This document shows, piece after piece, positions 43,496 to 51,186 of a stretch of DNA of 64,000 nt. Numbering within the stretch: position 1 is the stretch's first letter; each line of letters begins with the position of its first letter. The notes below the pieces were generated by a model. The model saw nothing but the letters and a program-made list of their open reading frames with translations, did not search any database and was not told the DNA's origin. A program made the translations under genes and the position numbers. Where the stretch lies: positions 5,813,432 to 5,877,431 of the forward strand of contig NZ_CP029255.1 of the NCBI RefSeq assembly GCF_003122385.1, in the 5' to 3' direction. The stretch is from Flavobacterium crocinum (GTDB taxonomy: Bacteria > Bacteroidota > Bacteroidia > Flavobacteriales > Flavobacteriaceae).

Positions 43496-44002
43496 ATGGA
43501 ACAATATTTAAGACAATTGGTAGAAATAGAATTTCAGGATAAAAAACAGATTTACTCTGGATTTCTTATTGATTATTCTGATGATTGGATTTTACTTCGA
43601 AATAATCCAGTCGATTTTGTTTTGGATGGTTTTGTTATTCTAAGAAATAAAAATATTGAAGCTGTAAACAGAGATCATGATTTAGCTTTTACAGAAAAAG
43701 TAATTCGCTTGAAAGGATTAAAAATCAATTCTGATGATATTATTCCTATCAAGGATTTCGCTTCAATTATTAATTACGTTTCAGAGAAATACGGCATTTT
43801 TCAAATTGCCAAAAAATCATCTAAATCTGCTTATTTAGGAAAACTAATAACATTAAACGACGAAGAACTAACTATTGATTTCTTAGACACAAGAGGTAAG
43901 TTTGGAGGTGAATTAGGTTTTAATCCGGAAAAAATTCGGGTTATTGAGTTTGATACTGATTATATTAATTCTTTGAAATTAGTCGTTAAGGATAATGAGT
44001 AA
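43496..44002 (+). CDS. Hypothetical protein with Sm-like N-terminal pattern
   Basis: A 168-residue protein. The start LRQLVEIEFQDKKQIYSGFL continues IDYSDDWILLRNNPVDFV, a five-strand pattern that resembles Sm/Hfq-like small beta-barrels, and a second similar unit (SAYLGKLITLNDEELTIDFL) follows near residue 120. I do not recognise a family. No signal peptide and no membrane segment, so it should be cytoplasmic. It follows the SDR gene on the same strand and ends at a good terminator. Confidence 0.6.
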   Translation: MEQYLRQLVEIEFQDKKQIYSGFLIDYSDDWILLRNNPVDFVLDGFVILRNKNIEAVNRDHDLAFTEKVIRLKGLKINSDDIIPIKDFASIINYVSEKYGIFQIAKKSSKSAYLGKLITLNDEELTIDFLDTRGKFGGELGFNPEKIRVIEFDTDYINSLKLVVKDNE

Positions 44003-44015
44003 TGTATAAAAACAG

Positions 44016-44047
44016 AAAAGCCCTTATTAAATTCAAAAAGGGCTTTC
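44016..44047 (+). terminator. Intrinsic terminator
   Basis: AAAAGCCCTT and AAGGGCTTT pair around a loop of about 12 bases, followed by a T-rich tail. It lies 14 bases after the Sm-like gene. Confidence 0.85.
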
Positions 44048-44054
44048 TTATTTT

Positions 44055-44156
44055 TTGTCATTCCGAGGAACGAGGAATCACACTAGTAATTCCATCTGAA
44101 TAATCGCCAATCTTTGTCGATTCTCTTGTGTGATTCCTCGTTCCTCGGAATGACAA
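44055..44156. repeat. Long inverted repeat with perfect 29-bp arms
   Basis: The left arm 44055-44083 starts TTGTCATTCCGAGGAACGAG and the right arm 44128-44156 is its exact inverse complement. The spacer is 44 bases. It lies between the Sm-like gene and the 3' end of mtaB. The GTCATTCCGAGGAACGAGG words are frequent in Flavobacteriaceae intergenic DNA, from memory. Confidence 0.9.
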
Positions 44157-44188
44157 ACTATGTGGTAATTTTGGATTATTTGCAAAAA

Positions 44189-45523
44189 TTAAACTTCCAT
44201 CAATTTATTCAAAAACTCTAAACGAACACTTCCATCTTCGTCTATTTTAGTTAAATTAATTTCTTGTAAAGTATTGACCAATTCCGGATTCCATGGCGTT
44301 TTTACTTTTACGTAGTTTTCAGTAAATCCTTGAATGTATCCTTCTTTATTTTCACTTTCAAAAAGAACCGTTCTGTTGGTTCCTAATTGGCTTTCGTAAA
44401 AAGCACGACGTTTTTTAACAGACAATCCACGAAGCATTTTACTGCGTTTTGCTCTTACATTTGAAGGAACAACACCTTCCATTTCTGCTGCTTCAGTATT
44501 ATCTCTTTCTGAATAAGTAAAAACATGTAAATAAGAAATATCCAAATCATTTAAGAAATGATACGTTTCTAAGAAATGCTCATCTGTTTCTCCGGGAAAA
44601 CCAACAATAACATCTACACCAATACAAGCGTGAGGCATTACTTCACGAATTTTATTAACGCGATCGATATATACTTCACGTAAATAACGACGTTTCATTA
44701 ATTTCAAAATATCATTGCTACCTGATTGCAACGGAATATGAAAATGCGGCACAAAAGTGCGGCTTTTAGAAACAAATTCTATTGTTTCATTTTTCAATAA
44801 ATTGGGTTCGATTGAAGAAATTCTCAAACGTTCAATTCCTTCCACTTTGTCTAAAGCCTGAACTAAATCCAGAAAAGTATGTTCGTGTTTTTTATTTCCA
44901 AACTCCCCTTTTCCGTAATCACCAATATTTACACCGGTTAAAACAATTTCACGGATATTTTGAGCCGAAATTTCTTTGGCATTTTTCAAGACATTTTCTA
45001 AAGCATCACTTCTGGAAATTCCTCTCGCTAATGGAATGGTACAATACGTACATTTATAATCGCAACCGTCCTGAACTTTTAAGAATGCTCTGGTACGATC
45101 ACCAATAGAATAACTTCCTACATAAAAATCGGCTTCGGCAATTTCGCATGAGTGCACTTCACCCATATCGTTTTTGCTCAAATCATGGATATAGTCGGTG
45201 ATTTTGAATTTTTCTGTCGCTCCCAAAACCAAATCAACTCCATCAACTGCAGCTAATTCTTCCGGTTTTAATTGCGCATAACAGCCAACAGCGGCAACGA
45301 AAGCTTTTTCGTTAAGCTTCATTGCTTTCTTTACTACTTGCTTAAATTGTTTATCGGCATTTTCTGTTACAGAGCAGGTATTAATCACATAGATATCTGC
45401 AACATCTTCAAAATCGACGCGGTCAAAACCTTCGTCATTAAAACTTCTGGCGATTGTAGAGGTTTCTGAAAAATTCAGTTTACAACCCAGAGTGTAAAAG
45501 GCAACTTTTTTTCTATTTTCCAT
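44189..45523 (-). CDS. mtaB: tRNA ms2t6A methylthiotransferase MtaB
   Basis: A 444-residue radical-SAM methylthiotransferase. The UPF0004 domain starts VAFYTLGCKLNFSETS (first cluster Cys) with NTCSVTENAD near residue 50 and VGCYAQLKPE near 80. The radical SAM motif is CDYKCTYCTIPLARG near 155 (CxxxCxxC). A C-terminal TRAM region reads RTVLFESENKEGYIQGFTEN. The NTCSVTENAD and GCYAQ pattern is of MtaB type rather than MiaB or RimO. It adds a methylthio group to t6A37 in ANN-decoding tRNAs. It has its own promoter at 45570-45577. Confidence 0.93.
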   Translation of the reverse strand: MENRKKVAFYTLGCKLNFSETSTIARSFNDEGFDRVDFEDVADIYVINTCSVTENADKQFKQVVKKAMKLNEKAFVAAVGCYAQLKPEELAAVDGVDLVLGATEKFKITDYIHDLSKNDMGEVHSCEIAEADFYVGSYSIGDRTRAFLKVQDGCDYKCTYCTIPLARGISRSDALENVLKNAKEISAQNIREIVLTGVNIGDYGKGEFGNKKHEHTFLDLVQALDKVEGIERLRISSIEPNLLKNETIEFVSKSRTFVPHFHIPLQSGSNDILKLMKRRYLREVYIDRVNKIREVMPHACIGVDVIVGFPGETDEHFLETYHFLNDLDISYLHVFTYSERDNTEAAEMEGVVPSNVRAKRSKMLRGLSVKKRRAFYESQLGTNRTVLFESENKEGYIQGFTENYVKVKTPWNPELVNTLQEINLTKIDEDGSVRLEFLNKLMEV

Positions 45524-45569
45524 AATTTGTCTTAAACTAATGAAATCGTTGTCAAAAAATTTAAGGCTG

Positions 45570-45577
45570 CAAATTTA
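45570..45577 (-). promoter_or_regulatory. Promoter -7 element of mtaB
   Basis: The minus strand reads TAAATTTG, an exact TAnnTTTG match, about 47 bases before the start at 45523. The -33 side has CTTT at the right distance. Confidence 0.5.
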
Positions 45578-45599
45578 CGAACAATATTCATTAAAAGAA

Positions 45600-46010
45600 A
45601 GCGATTAATTTACTTCGAATCAATAAATTGCGGGTAATGTTAATTTAGAAACATTCCAAAAACGTCTAACTCATTCCTTTTTAATCTGAAACCGAACTTT
45701 TCTAACTCTCATTTTTAACAATTCAATAAGAATAAAATGACAAAATAATCGATAAAATGCAAATTTCATCGATTAAGTACATTTTTTAGCGATATAAATT
45801 CAAAATTTCTTACATTTACCTTTGTTATAATTCTTTGGTAAATTAAATTCAGATTTAAGAATTTTAACACGCTTAAATTAATTTAATAATAATTCAGGCA
45901 TAACAATTTTGAATTTTAACCGTTATGTTGTTGTTTTGTGTTACAAAATAAAATGGGAAAGCCGAAAACCAAAGAGAGTAGGCAACAATTATAATAACAA
46001 ATACCACTTT
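45600..46010. other. AT-rich intergenic region with a possible long leader
   Basis: About 400 bases without a convincing gene. An open frame runs upstream of 46011 from 45909, but that part has no signal-like or conserved sequence. The region has TTTGTTATAATTC near 45823 as a possible promoter and GGGAAAGCCGAAAACCAAAG near 45955 just before the start of the secreted protein. The latter looks structured but I cannot assign it to a riboswitch class. Confidence 0.4.
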
Positions 46011-46535
46011 ATGAAAGCATTTTTACCCACAATCTGCTTGATGTTCTTAACCATTTTTAGTTCGCAAGCGCAAACTAATGCTCCGGCTGCAAATGCAAAT
46101 CCATTTCCTTCTATTAGTACATTAACAACTTGGGCGAGCTTAAACTCTCAACAACAATTTGATGTTGCTATTCGTGCAGTTGGATTTAAGTTTGAAGTAA
46201 AAGAACCAGGTGAAGGATCAACAGCTTATACCTACATTCGTAAAGTAACGGTTAATGATGTAAACTACACAGACAGAATTGTGTACAGAATTACGAATAA
46301 TAATTCGGCAAGTATCATCTCTTTAGTTACTGCTTCTACTGATTTAGTGAGTTTATATACTCCACAATTAAGTACTTTTAAAAACAATAACTGTAAAACA
46401 GAAATGTCTAAAGACAAAAATACTACTTGCAGCTGTTACGAAAGTGCTAATTTTGCAATCGATCTTTGCGACGAACGTGTAAAATTGACTATGGGTGACG
46501 GAAACAAATACTTCGTTTCTGTAGCTAAAAAATAA
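46011..46535 (+). CDS. Secreted hypothetical protein
   Basis: A 174-residue protein when started at the ATG 46011, which gives a proper signal peptide (MKAFLPTICLMFLTIFSSQA). The open frame begins earlier at 45909, but the extra 34 residues (MNFNRYVVVLCYKIK...) are not signal-like, so I reject them. The mature protein has a short run of alanines and prolines, then strands such as FKFEVKEPGEGSTAYTYIRK. It has three cysteines near the C-terminus (KNNNCKTEM, TTCSCYES). No family is recognised. A strong hairpin follows. Confidence 0.6.
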   Translation: MKAFLPTICLMFLTIFSSQAQTNAPAANANPFPSISTLTTWASLNSQQQFDVAIRAVGFKFEVKEPGEGSTAYTYIRKVTVNDVNYTDRIVYRITNNNSASIISLVTASTDLVSLYTPQLSTFKNNNCKTEMSKDKNTTCSCYESANFAIDLCDERVKLTMGDGNKYFVSVAKK

Positions 46536-46552
46536 TTATAACTCTGAATTGT

Positions 46553-46594
46553 TTCCAAATCTTTACTGACTTTTAAGTATGTAAAGATTTGGAA
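46553..46594. terminator. Hairpin between convergent genes
   Basis: TTCCAAATCTTTAC (46553-46566) and GTAAAGATTTGGAA (46581-46594) are perfect 14-bp arms around a 14-base loop. It separates the secreted protein from the acetyltransferase gene. There is no long T run. Confidence 0.75.
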
Positions 46595-46602
46595 TGCATT
46601 TC

Positions 46603-47133
46603 TTAGTTTGAGTCCGGACTTTTGAGTTCGTACCAAACTTCGACTTCTCCTTCATATTCGAAAGAATTTACAAAATGGAAACCTAGTTTTTCTAAAATTT
46701 TTCTGGAATTTTCATTTCCTGCATCTGCATAAGCATAAAGTTTCTCTACTTTCATTTCATTAAAAGCGTAATCAACAAAAGCTTTTCCTGCTTCAGAAGC
46801 ATATCCTTTTCCCCAATGCTTTTCTATAAAACGATATCCTAATTCGTAGAAATTTTTATGATTATTGATTTCGTTGGTAATATATTTTATTCCTGACCAG
46901 CCAATAAACTCATTTGTTTCTTTTAGAACGACGGCCCACCGACCAGTTCCAAAATCTTTGTATTGTTTCTGAATATTCTCAATCATATCAATACTCTCCT
47001 GAATATTCTTTACGGGATTATTTCCAACAAACAAATGCACATTCGGATTCGAATCCAATTCAAACATTCCCTCAACATCAGAAAGCTCTAGTTCCCGTAA
47101 AATCAAACGTTCGGTTTCTATCGGATTCTTCAT
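46603..47133 (-). CDS. GNAT N-acetyltransferase (RimJ/RimL-like)
   Basis: A 176-residue protein. It starts NPIETERLILRELELSDVEG, typical of RimJ/RimL-type GNATs, with the acetyl-CoA motif YRFIEKHWGKGYASEAGKA near residues 105-123 and NENSRKILEKLGF near 150. The substrate (protein N-terminus or a small molecule) is unknown. It ends five bases before the HAD gene's stop codon region upstream, so the two genes overlap closely in transcription. Confidence 0.88.
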   Translation of the reverse strand: MKNPIETERLILRELELSDVEGMFELDSNPNVHLFVGNNPVKNIQESIDMIENIQKQYKDFGTGRWAVVLKETNEFIGWSGIKYITNEINNHKNFYELGYRFIEKHWGKGYASEAGKAFVDYAFNEMKVEKLYAYADAGNENSRKILEKLGFHFVNSFEYEGEVEVWYELKSPDSN

Positions 47134-47138
47134 TTTTT

Positions 47139-47942
47139 CTAATTTAAAATATAACGTTGTACTACCTCAGCAACACCATCATTATTATTTGAAGCTACAA
47201 TTAAATCGGCTTTATCTCGCAGTTCAGGCGTTACATTATCAACCCAAACTCCTAAACCTGCATATTCAATCATTGTTAAATCATTTCCTGCATTTCCAAC
47301 AGCGATAATTTCACTTTGCTGAATGCCTAATTTATCAGCCAAATATTTCAAACTTGCTGCTTTATCAATTCCTTGTTGCGCTGCTTCTAAGAAAAATGGT
47401 TTCGACATCGAAATGCTTAAATGCGGCATCTCTTCTATTAAATCATTCTCAACTGTTTTTAAATATTCCGGTTTCTCGAGCAAAATGCATTTTACAGCAG
47501 GTCGGTCTACATAACTTTTAAAGTCCGAAACTTTACGATGAACCATTCCTGTAATTTCTTTTTCAACTTCGATATATTCAGAATCGGTCTGACTGATAAT
47601 TTCATCATCTAAATACGTAATGATATCGGTTTTCATTTTGACACTGTAATCGTATAAAGCATGAATCTGTTCTACGGTAAGCTTTTGTTCAAACAAAACT
47701 AAATCATCTTTTACACGGCTTATTATAGCACCATTAAACGAAATGATATACGAATCGTTTAAATCTAATTCCAATTCTTTAGCATAAGCCGTCATTGCAA
47801 TTGTAGGTCTGCCCGAAGCCAAAATAACATACACTCCTTTTGCCTGCGCTTCTAATATTACTTTTTTATTTAAATCCGAAATTCTGTGGTCGTCTGTCAA
47901 CAAGGTATCATCCATGTCGAGCACTAACATTTTGTATTGCAT
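47139..47942 (-). CDS. Cof-type HAD-IIB phosphatase
   Basis: A 267-residue protein with HAD motif I MLVLDMDDTLLTDDHRIS (Asp-x-Asp), motif II VILASGRPTIAMTA near residue 40, motif III Lys near 195-200 (KAASLKYLADKLG) and motif IV IIAVGNAGNDLTMIEYAGLG near 210-230. The cap is of C2B type. In the usual motif GDxxND, here GNAGND has Asn for the first Asp, seen in several Cof proteins. It acts on a sugar phosphate or another small phosphate ester. The substrate is unknown. Confidence 0.9.
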   Translation of the reverse strand: MQYKMLVLDMDDTLLTDDHRISDLNKKVILEAQAKGVYVILASGRPTIAMTAYAKELELDLNDSYIISFNGAIISRVKDDLVLFEQKLTVEQIHALYDYSVKMKTDIITYLDDEIISQTDSEYIEVEKEITGMVHRKVSDFKSYVDRPAVKCILLEKPEYLKTVENDLIEEMPHLSISMSKPFFLEAAQQGIDKAASLKYLADKLGIQQSEIIAVGNAGNDLTMIEYAGLGVWVDNVTPELRDKADLIVASNNNDGVAEVVQRYILN

Positions 47943-47950
47943 ATTTTTTT

Positions 47951-48033
47951 AGTTCGCAGTATTGAGTATCTAGTATTCAGTCGTAGTTCGCATACAGTAT
48001 GAAACTGTGACTAAATACTGAACACCGAATACT
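47951..48033. repeat. Imperfect inverted repeat of AGTATT/AATACT words
   Basis: AGTATTGAGTATCTAGTATT near 47959 pairs imperfectly with the inverse words in ACTAAATACTGAACACCGAA near 48010. A CATACAGTATG palindrome lies between. It fills the gap between the HAD and DUF2007 genes. Confidence 0.55.
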
Positions 48034-48036
48034 ATT

Positions 48037-48255
48037 TTAAAGACTCATTCTAAATTCTTCTATTACAGGATTCGCTTTTGCAAAATCAGTTTCCTGAATA
48101 AAAACTTCAACAGCCAAATCTGTTTGTCCAAAACCTCCTAAACGAGCCGATTGAATATTGTCTTTTTTTACCGTTTCTACTCCGGCTTCTTCTAATCGTT
48201 CCTGTAAAGCAATAGCTAATACTTCACTTCCCGAAAACACTTTCATTAATCCCAT
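48037..48255 (-). CDS. DUF2007-family protein (signal-transducing PII-like small protein)
   Basis: A 72-residue protein: MGLMKVFSGSEVLAIALQER, then LEEAGVETVKKDNIQSARLG and a C-terminal EVFIQETDFAKANPVIEEF. The fold and the FSGSEVLAIALQ start fit the DUF2007 group of small beta-alpha-beta proteins sometimes described as ACT/PII-like signal proteins. It is 11 bases upstream of the alpha/beta hydrolase stop region on the same strand. The molecular role is unknown. Confidence 0.82.
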   Translation of the reverse strand: MGLMKVFSGSEVLAIALQERLEEAGVETVKKDNIQSARLGGFGQTDLAVEVFIQETDFAKANPVIEEFRMSL

Positions 48256-48266
48256 GATAATTTATT

Positions 48267-49082
48267 TTATTCTAATATTATTTTTATTTGTTTCTGAAAA
48301 TCTTCATTTTCATTTATACCAATATGTTCCTGATTTTTTAATGGATAAAAATAAGCATTTGATTTTAGAAGCTTTTTTAATCTTATCGAATTTTCAAAAG
48401 GAATTAACTGGTCGTTAGTTCCGTGAAACATATAAATTGGTGTTTTTATTTTTGGCAGATATTCGTTTGTTTCCAGACTAAACTTCTTCATAAAATCAGG
48501 AAAAAAGGGAACTCTGGAACTCGATAATTCTAAAAAATTATAATATGGAGCCTGAAGGATCAAAGCTTTTGATTTGTTTTCTGAAGCCAGTTTTGCAGCA
48601 AAACCTGATCCTATGGAATATCCTGCAATTATAATTTTATCTTCAGAATATCTTTTTAGTAAAGATTTATATACAATAGATATATCCTGACTTAATTGCT
48701 CTTCATTTTCGATTTCGCCTTCACTTTTACCAAAACTTCTATAATCTAAAATAAAAATATCATATCTGTTAAAAGTATAAACTTTAGCCATTTTTCCCCA
48801 GGTTTCCAATGTACCCGCATTTCCATGAAGATAAAAAATAAGTCCCTTTGATTTTTCAGCTTTAAATAACAATCCATTTAAAACAGCTCCATCAAACGAT
48901 TTGATATTTATTTCCTCAAACTTCTGCTGATAATCAAATTTATAATCTTTTGGCAATCTCGAAGCATGAAAAACCAATCCAACCTGATTGAAATAAACAT
49001 AGGAAATGATCAAAACGTAAATAACCAGAAAAAAGCACAATAGTACAATTGACAAGAATTTGAACGTTTTTAAAATCTCCAT
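48267..49082 (-). CDS. Alpha/beta-fold hydrolase with N-terminal membrane anchor
   Basis: A 271-residue protein. One N-terminal hydrophobic helix (IVLLCFFLVIYVLIISYVYF) is followed by the hydrolase fold. The oxyanion region is LIFYLHGNAGTLETWGKMA near residue 81. The nucleophile elbow is IIAGYSIGSGFAAKLAS near 148 (G-x-S-x-G), the acid is near MFHGTNDQLIPFENS about 222, and the His near NQEHIGINE. It belongs to the ABHD13/BEM46-like group. It could act on esters or thioesters at the membrane surface. Confidence 0.87.
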   Translation of the reverse strand: MEILKTFKFLSIVLLCFFLVIYVLIISYVYFNQVGLVFHASRLPKDYKFDYQQKFEEINIKSFDGAVLNGLLFKAEKSKGLIFYLHGNAGTLETWGKMAKVYTFNRYDIFILDYRSFGKSEGEIENEEQLSQDISIVYKSLLKRYSEDKIIIAGYSIGSGFAAKLASENKSKALILQAPYYNFLELSSSRVPFFPDFMKKFSLETNEYLPKIKTPIYMFHGTNDQLIPFENSIRLKKLLKSNAYFYPLKNQEHIGINENEDFQKQIKIILE

Positions 49083-49111
49083 AAATAAGTTTGTAGTTAA
49101 ATTTAAGTAAA

Positions 49112-49145
49112 AGTGGCAGTTTACCTTTTACCGTAAACTGCCACT
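49112..49145. terminator. Intrinsic terminator (hairpin) between hydrolase and helicase genes
   Basis: AGTGGCAGTTTAC and GTAAACTGCCACT form a perfect 13-bp stem with an eight-base loop. On the minus strand it is followed by TTTTACTTAAATTT, so it can terminate the half-helicase transcript. Confidence 0.8.
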
Positions 49146-49163
49146 ACATACTGTCATTATATA

Positions 49164-49823
49164 TTATTCTTCTTCAATATCGTCTTCGTCTTCATCAAGC
49201 TCCTCGCCTTCTTCATCCATATCGAACAAATAAGGTTCAATCATGATTTTATCTGCCAAAATTTCGATTCTTTCTGTCAGAGTTTCAGCAAAAATAATTC
49301 GCTGTACTTTGGCAATACTATTTGAAATACGCGTAATTTTTGGATCATGGCGTAATTTCAAAATTGGATCCGCATCATCTAAAACAAACATTTTAAGACG
49401 GTTTACATTATAACCTGCCGTGCTAAACATATCATTTAGTTTTGTTGGCGTTCCAATTAAGACGTCAATTCCTGTCGAAACGTAGTTTTTGTCATAATCC
49501 ATATCGCCTTTATCATGAACACCGTACACTTCAAGATTAGCATATTTTCCTAATTTCTCGAAAAGTTCCACCATCTCCGTCATTTTCTCTTTGTCTTCGA
49601 CAATGATCAGTGCACGTGGAGATTCTTCATTTTTTCCAACCAGTTGCTGAATTACATTTAGAACAATCGTAGTTGTTTTTCCACTTCCTTTTGGTGAAAT
49701 AATTACACAGTCGGCTCCACTTTTTATAGTCGAAAAGGTTTCCATTTGCAAAGCATTAGCTTCTGTCAAACCAAATTCAATTAGTCCGTCTTGTAATTTC
49801 TCGTTTATCTTTTTTAGTTTCAT
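49164..49823 (-). CDS. Stand-alone DEAD/DEAH-type RecA1 domain (half helicase)
   Basis: A 219-residue protein equal to the N-terminal half of DEAD-box helicases. The Q-motif-like start EFGLTEANALQMETFSTIKS is followed by Walker A SPKGSGKTTTIVLNV near residue 43, motif Ib GTPTKLNDMF near 125 and a motif II of VLDDADPI near 147 (Asp-Asp-Ala-Asp rather than DEAD). The usual SAT is FAETL. The sequence ends with an acidic tail (DMDEEGEELDEDEDD), and there is no second RecA domain. No frameshift or downstream helicase C domain was found. It may bind RNA or ATP without unwinding. Confidence 0.82.
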   Translation of the reverse strand: MKLKKINEKLQDGLIEFGLTEANALQMETFSTIKSGADCVIISPKGSGKTTTIVLNVIQQLVGKNEESPRALIIVEDKEKMTEMVELFEKLGKYANLEVYGVHDKGDMDYDKNYVSTGIDVLIGTPTKLNDMFSTAGYNVNRLKMFVLDDADPILKLRHDPKITRISNSIAKVQRIIFAETLTERIEILADKIMIEPYLFDMDEEGEELDEDEDDIEEE

Positions 49824-49867
49824 GCTTAATTTTAGATTTATGATTATAGAATTTATATTCTAAATCA

Positions 49868-51031
49868 TTATTTGCTTGCGAACATTTTCACATCACTTTC
49901 AGAGATTTCGCTTCCTCCTAGAATGATTAATCTTTCCACTACATTTCGGAGTTCACGAATGTTTCCTGTCCAGTCGTATTCTTGTAATAACTGTATGGCT
50001 TGCGCCGAAAATCCTTTGACAGCGTTTCCTTGCTCTGAAGCAATTTTTTCCGCAAAGTGTTTAATTAACGCCGGAATATCATCACGTCTTTCATTCAATG
50101 GCGGAACTTTAATTAAAATTACAGCCAGACGATGATATAAATCTTCTCTGAAACGACCTTCTGCAATTTCAGTTTTCAAATCTTTGTTGGTTGCTGCAAC
50201 AACACGAACATCAACTTTAATATCTTTATCTGCACCCACTCTTGTAATCATGCTTTCCTGAAGTGCTCTTAACACTTTGGCTTGCGCCGAAAGACTCATG
50301 TCTCCAATTTCATCCAGGAAAATAGTTCCTTTGTCTGCTGCCTCAAACTTCCCAGCACGATCTTTCACTGCCGATGTAAAAGCACCTTTTACGTGTCCGA
50401 ACAATTCACTTTCGATCAATTCACTTGGAATTGCTGCGCAGTTTACTTCAATCAAAGGAAAACCGGAGCGTTCACTTTTTTCATGTAATTGATGCGCCAC
50501 TAATTCTTTTCCGGTCCCGTTTGGCCCAGTAATCAAAACTCTTGCTTCGGTTGGAGCTACTTTATCAATCATCACTTTAATATGATTGATGGATTCGCTT
50601 TCGCCGATCATTTCGTAGTTTTTGCTGACTTTTTTCTTTAGAATTTTATTTTCAACAACTAATTGTTTTTTGTCTAAAGCATTACGAACAGTATTTAATA
50701 AACGATTCAAATCCGGTGGTTTCGAAATATAATCAAAAGCCCCCAAACGCATGGTCTGAATAGCCGTTTCCATATCGCCGTGACCCGAAATCATCACCAT
50801 CGGAATTTCCGGTTTTATCTTCTTTACTTCTTCTAAAACCTCAACACCGTCCATTTTTGGCATTTTGATATCGCACAAAACCAAATCGTAATCGTTGTTT
50901 TTTATTTTTTCAAGTCCTGCAACGCCATCTTCCGCTTCATCAACCTGATACGAATCATTTTCTTCTGATAAAATTTTCACCAAAACTCTTCTGATTGCTG
51001 CTTCGTCTTCGACAATTAGTATTTTACTCAT
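49868..51031 (-). CDS. NtrC-like response regulator: receiver + AAA+ without a DNA-binding domain
   Basis: A 387-residue protein. A receiver domain (about 1-120) has the phospho-acceptor Asp in LVLCDIKMPKMDGVEVL near residue 53. The AAA+ domain (140-370) has Walker A GPNGTGKELVAHQL near 170, the loop KGAFTSAVKDRAG near 215 (canonical GAFTGA), Walker B GTIFLDEIGDMS near 235 and the R-finger region VPPLNERRDDIP near 310. After GNIRELRNVVERLIILGG near 360 it ends in MFASK, so the Fis-type HTH found in NtrC is missing. It may activate sigma-54 without binding an enhancer, or be controlled by another partner. Confidence 0.88.
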   Translation of the reverse strand: MSKILIVEDEAAIRRVLVKILSEENDSYQVDEAEDGVAGLEKIKNNDYDLVLCDIKMPKMDGVEVLEEVKKIKPEIPMVMISGHGDMETAIQTMRLGAFDYISKPPDLNRLLNTVRNALDKKQLVVENKILKKKVSKNYEMIGESESINHIKVMIDKVAPTEARVLITGPNGTGKELVAHQLHEKSERSGFPLIEVNCAAIPSELIESELFGHVKGAFTSAVKDRAGKFEAADKGTIFLDEIGDMSLSAQAKVLRALQESMITRVGADKDIKVDVRVVAATNKDLKTEIAEGRFREDLYHRLAVILIKVPPLNERRDDIPALIKHFAEKIASEQGNAVKGFSAQAIQLLQEYDWTGNIRELRNVVERLIILGGSEISESDVKMFASK

Positions 51032-51049
51032 TCTTTTTAAAGGTTCAAA

Positions 51050-51180
51050 GTTGCAAAGTGACAGAGAGACAAAGTTCTGCTTTGTCGCCTTTTATAACTT
51101 TCAACTGTTATACAATCTCTTAAGATTCAAAGGAGCAAAGTAAAAATCTTTGCAACTTTGTCTCTCTGTCACTTTGCAAC
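51050..51180. repeat. Long inverted repeat with perfect 27-bp arms, CTTTG-word type
   Basis: The left arm 51050-51076 starts GTTGCAAAGTGACAGAGAGA and the right arm 51154-51180 is its exact inverse complement. The spacer is 77 bases. The words match 38104-38145. It lies between the response regulator start and the permease stop, just after the promoter area of the regulator. Confidence 0.9.
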
Positions 51181-51186
51181 TTAAAA

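Noticed and set aside
45909..46010. Upstream extension of the secreted protein to an ATG at 45909
   Set aside because: The extra 34 residues are not a signal peptide, and the ATG at 46011 gives a normal one.
49164..49823. Frameshift in a full-length DEAD-box helicase
   Set aside because: No helicase C-terminal motifs were found in any frame before the next gene, and the protein ends in a coherent acidic tail.
51050..51180. Possible insertion-sequence ends (inverted repeats)
   Set aside because: Only 77 bases lie between the arms, with no transposase and no target duplication that I can see.
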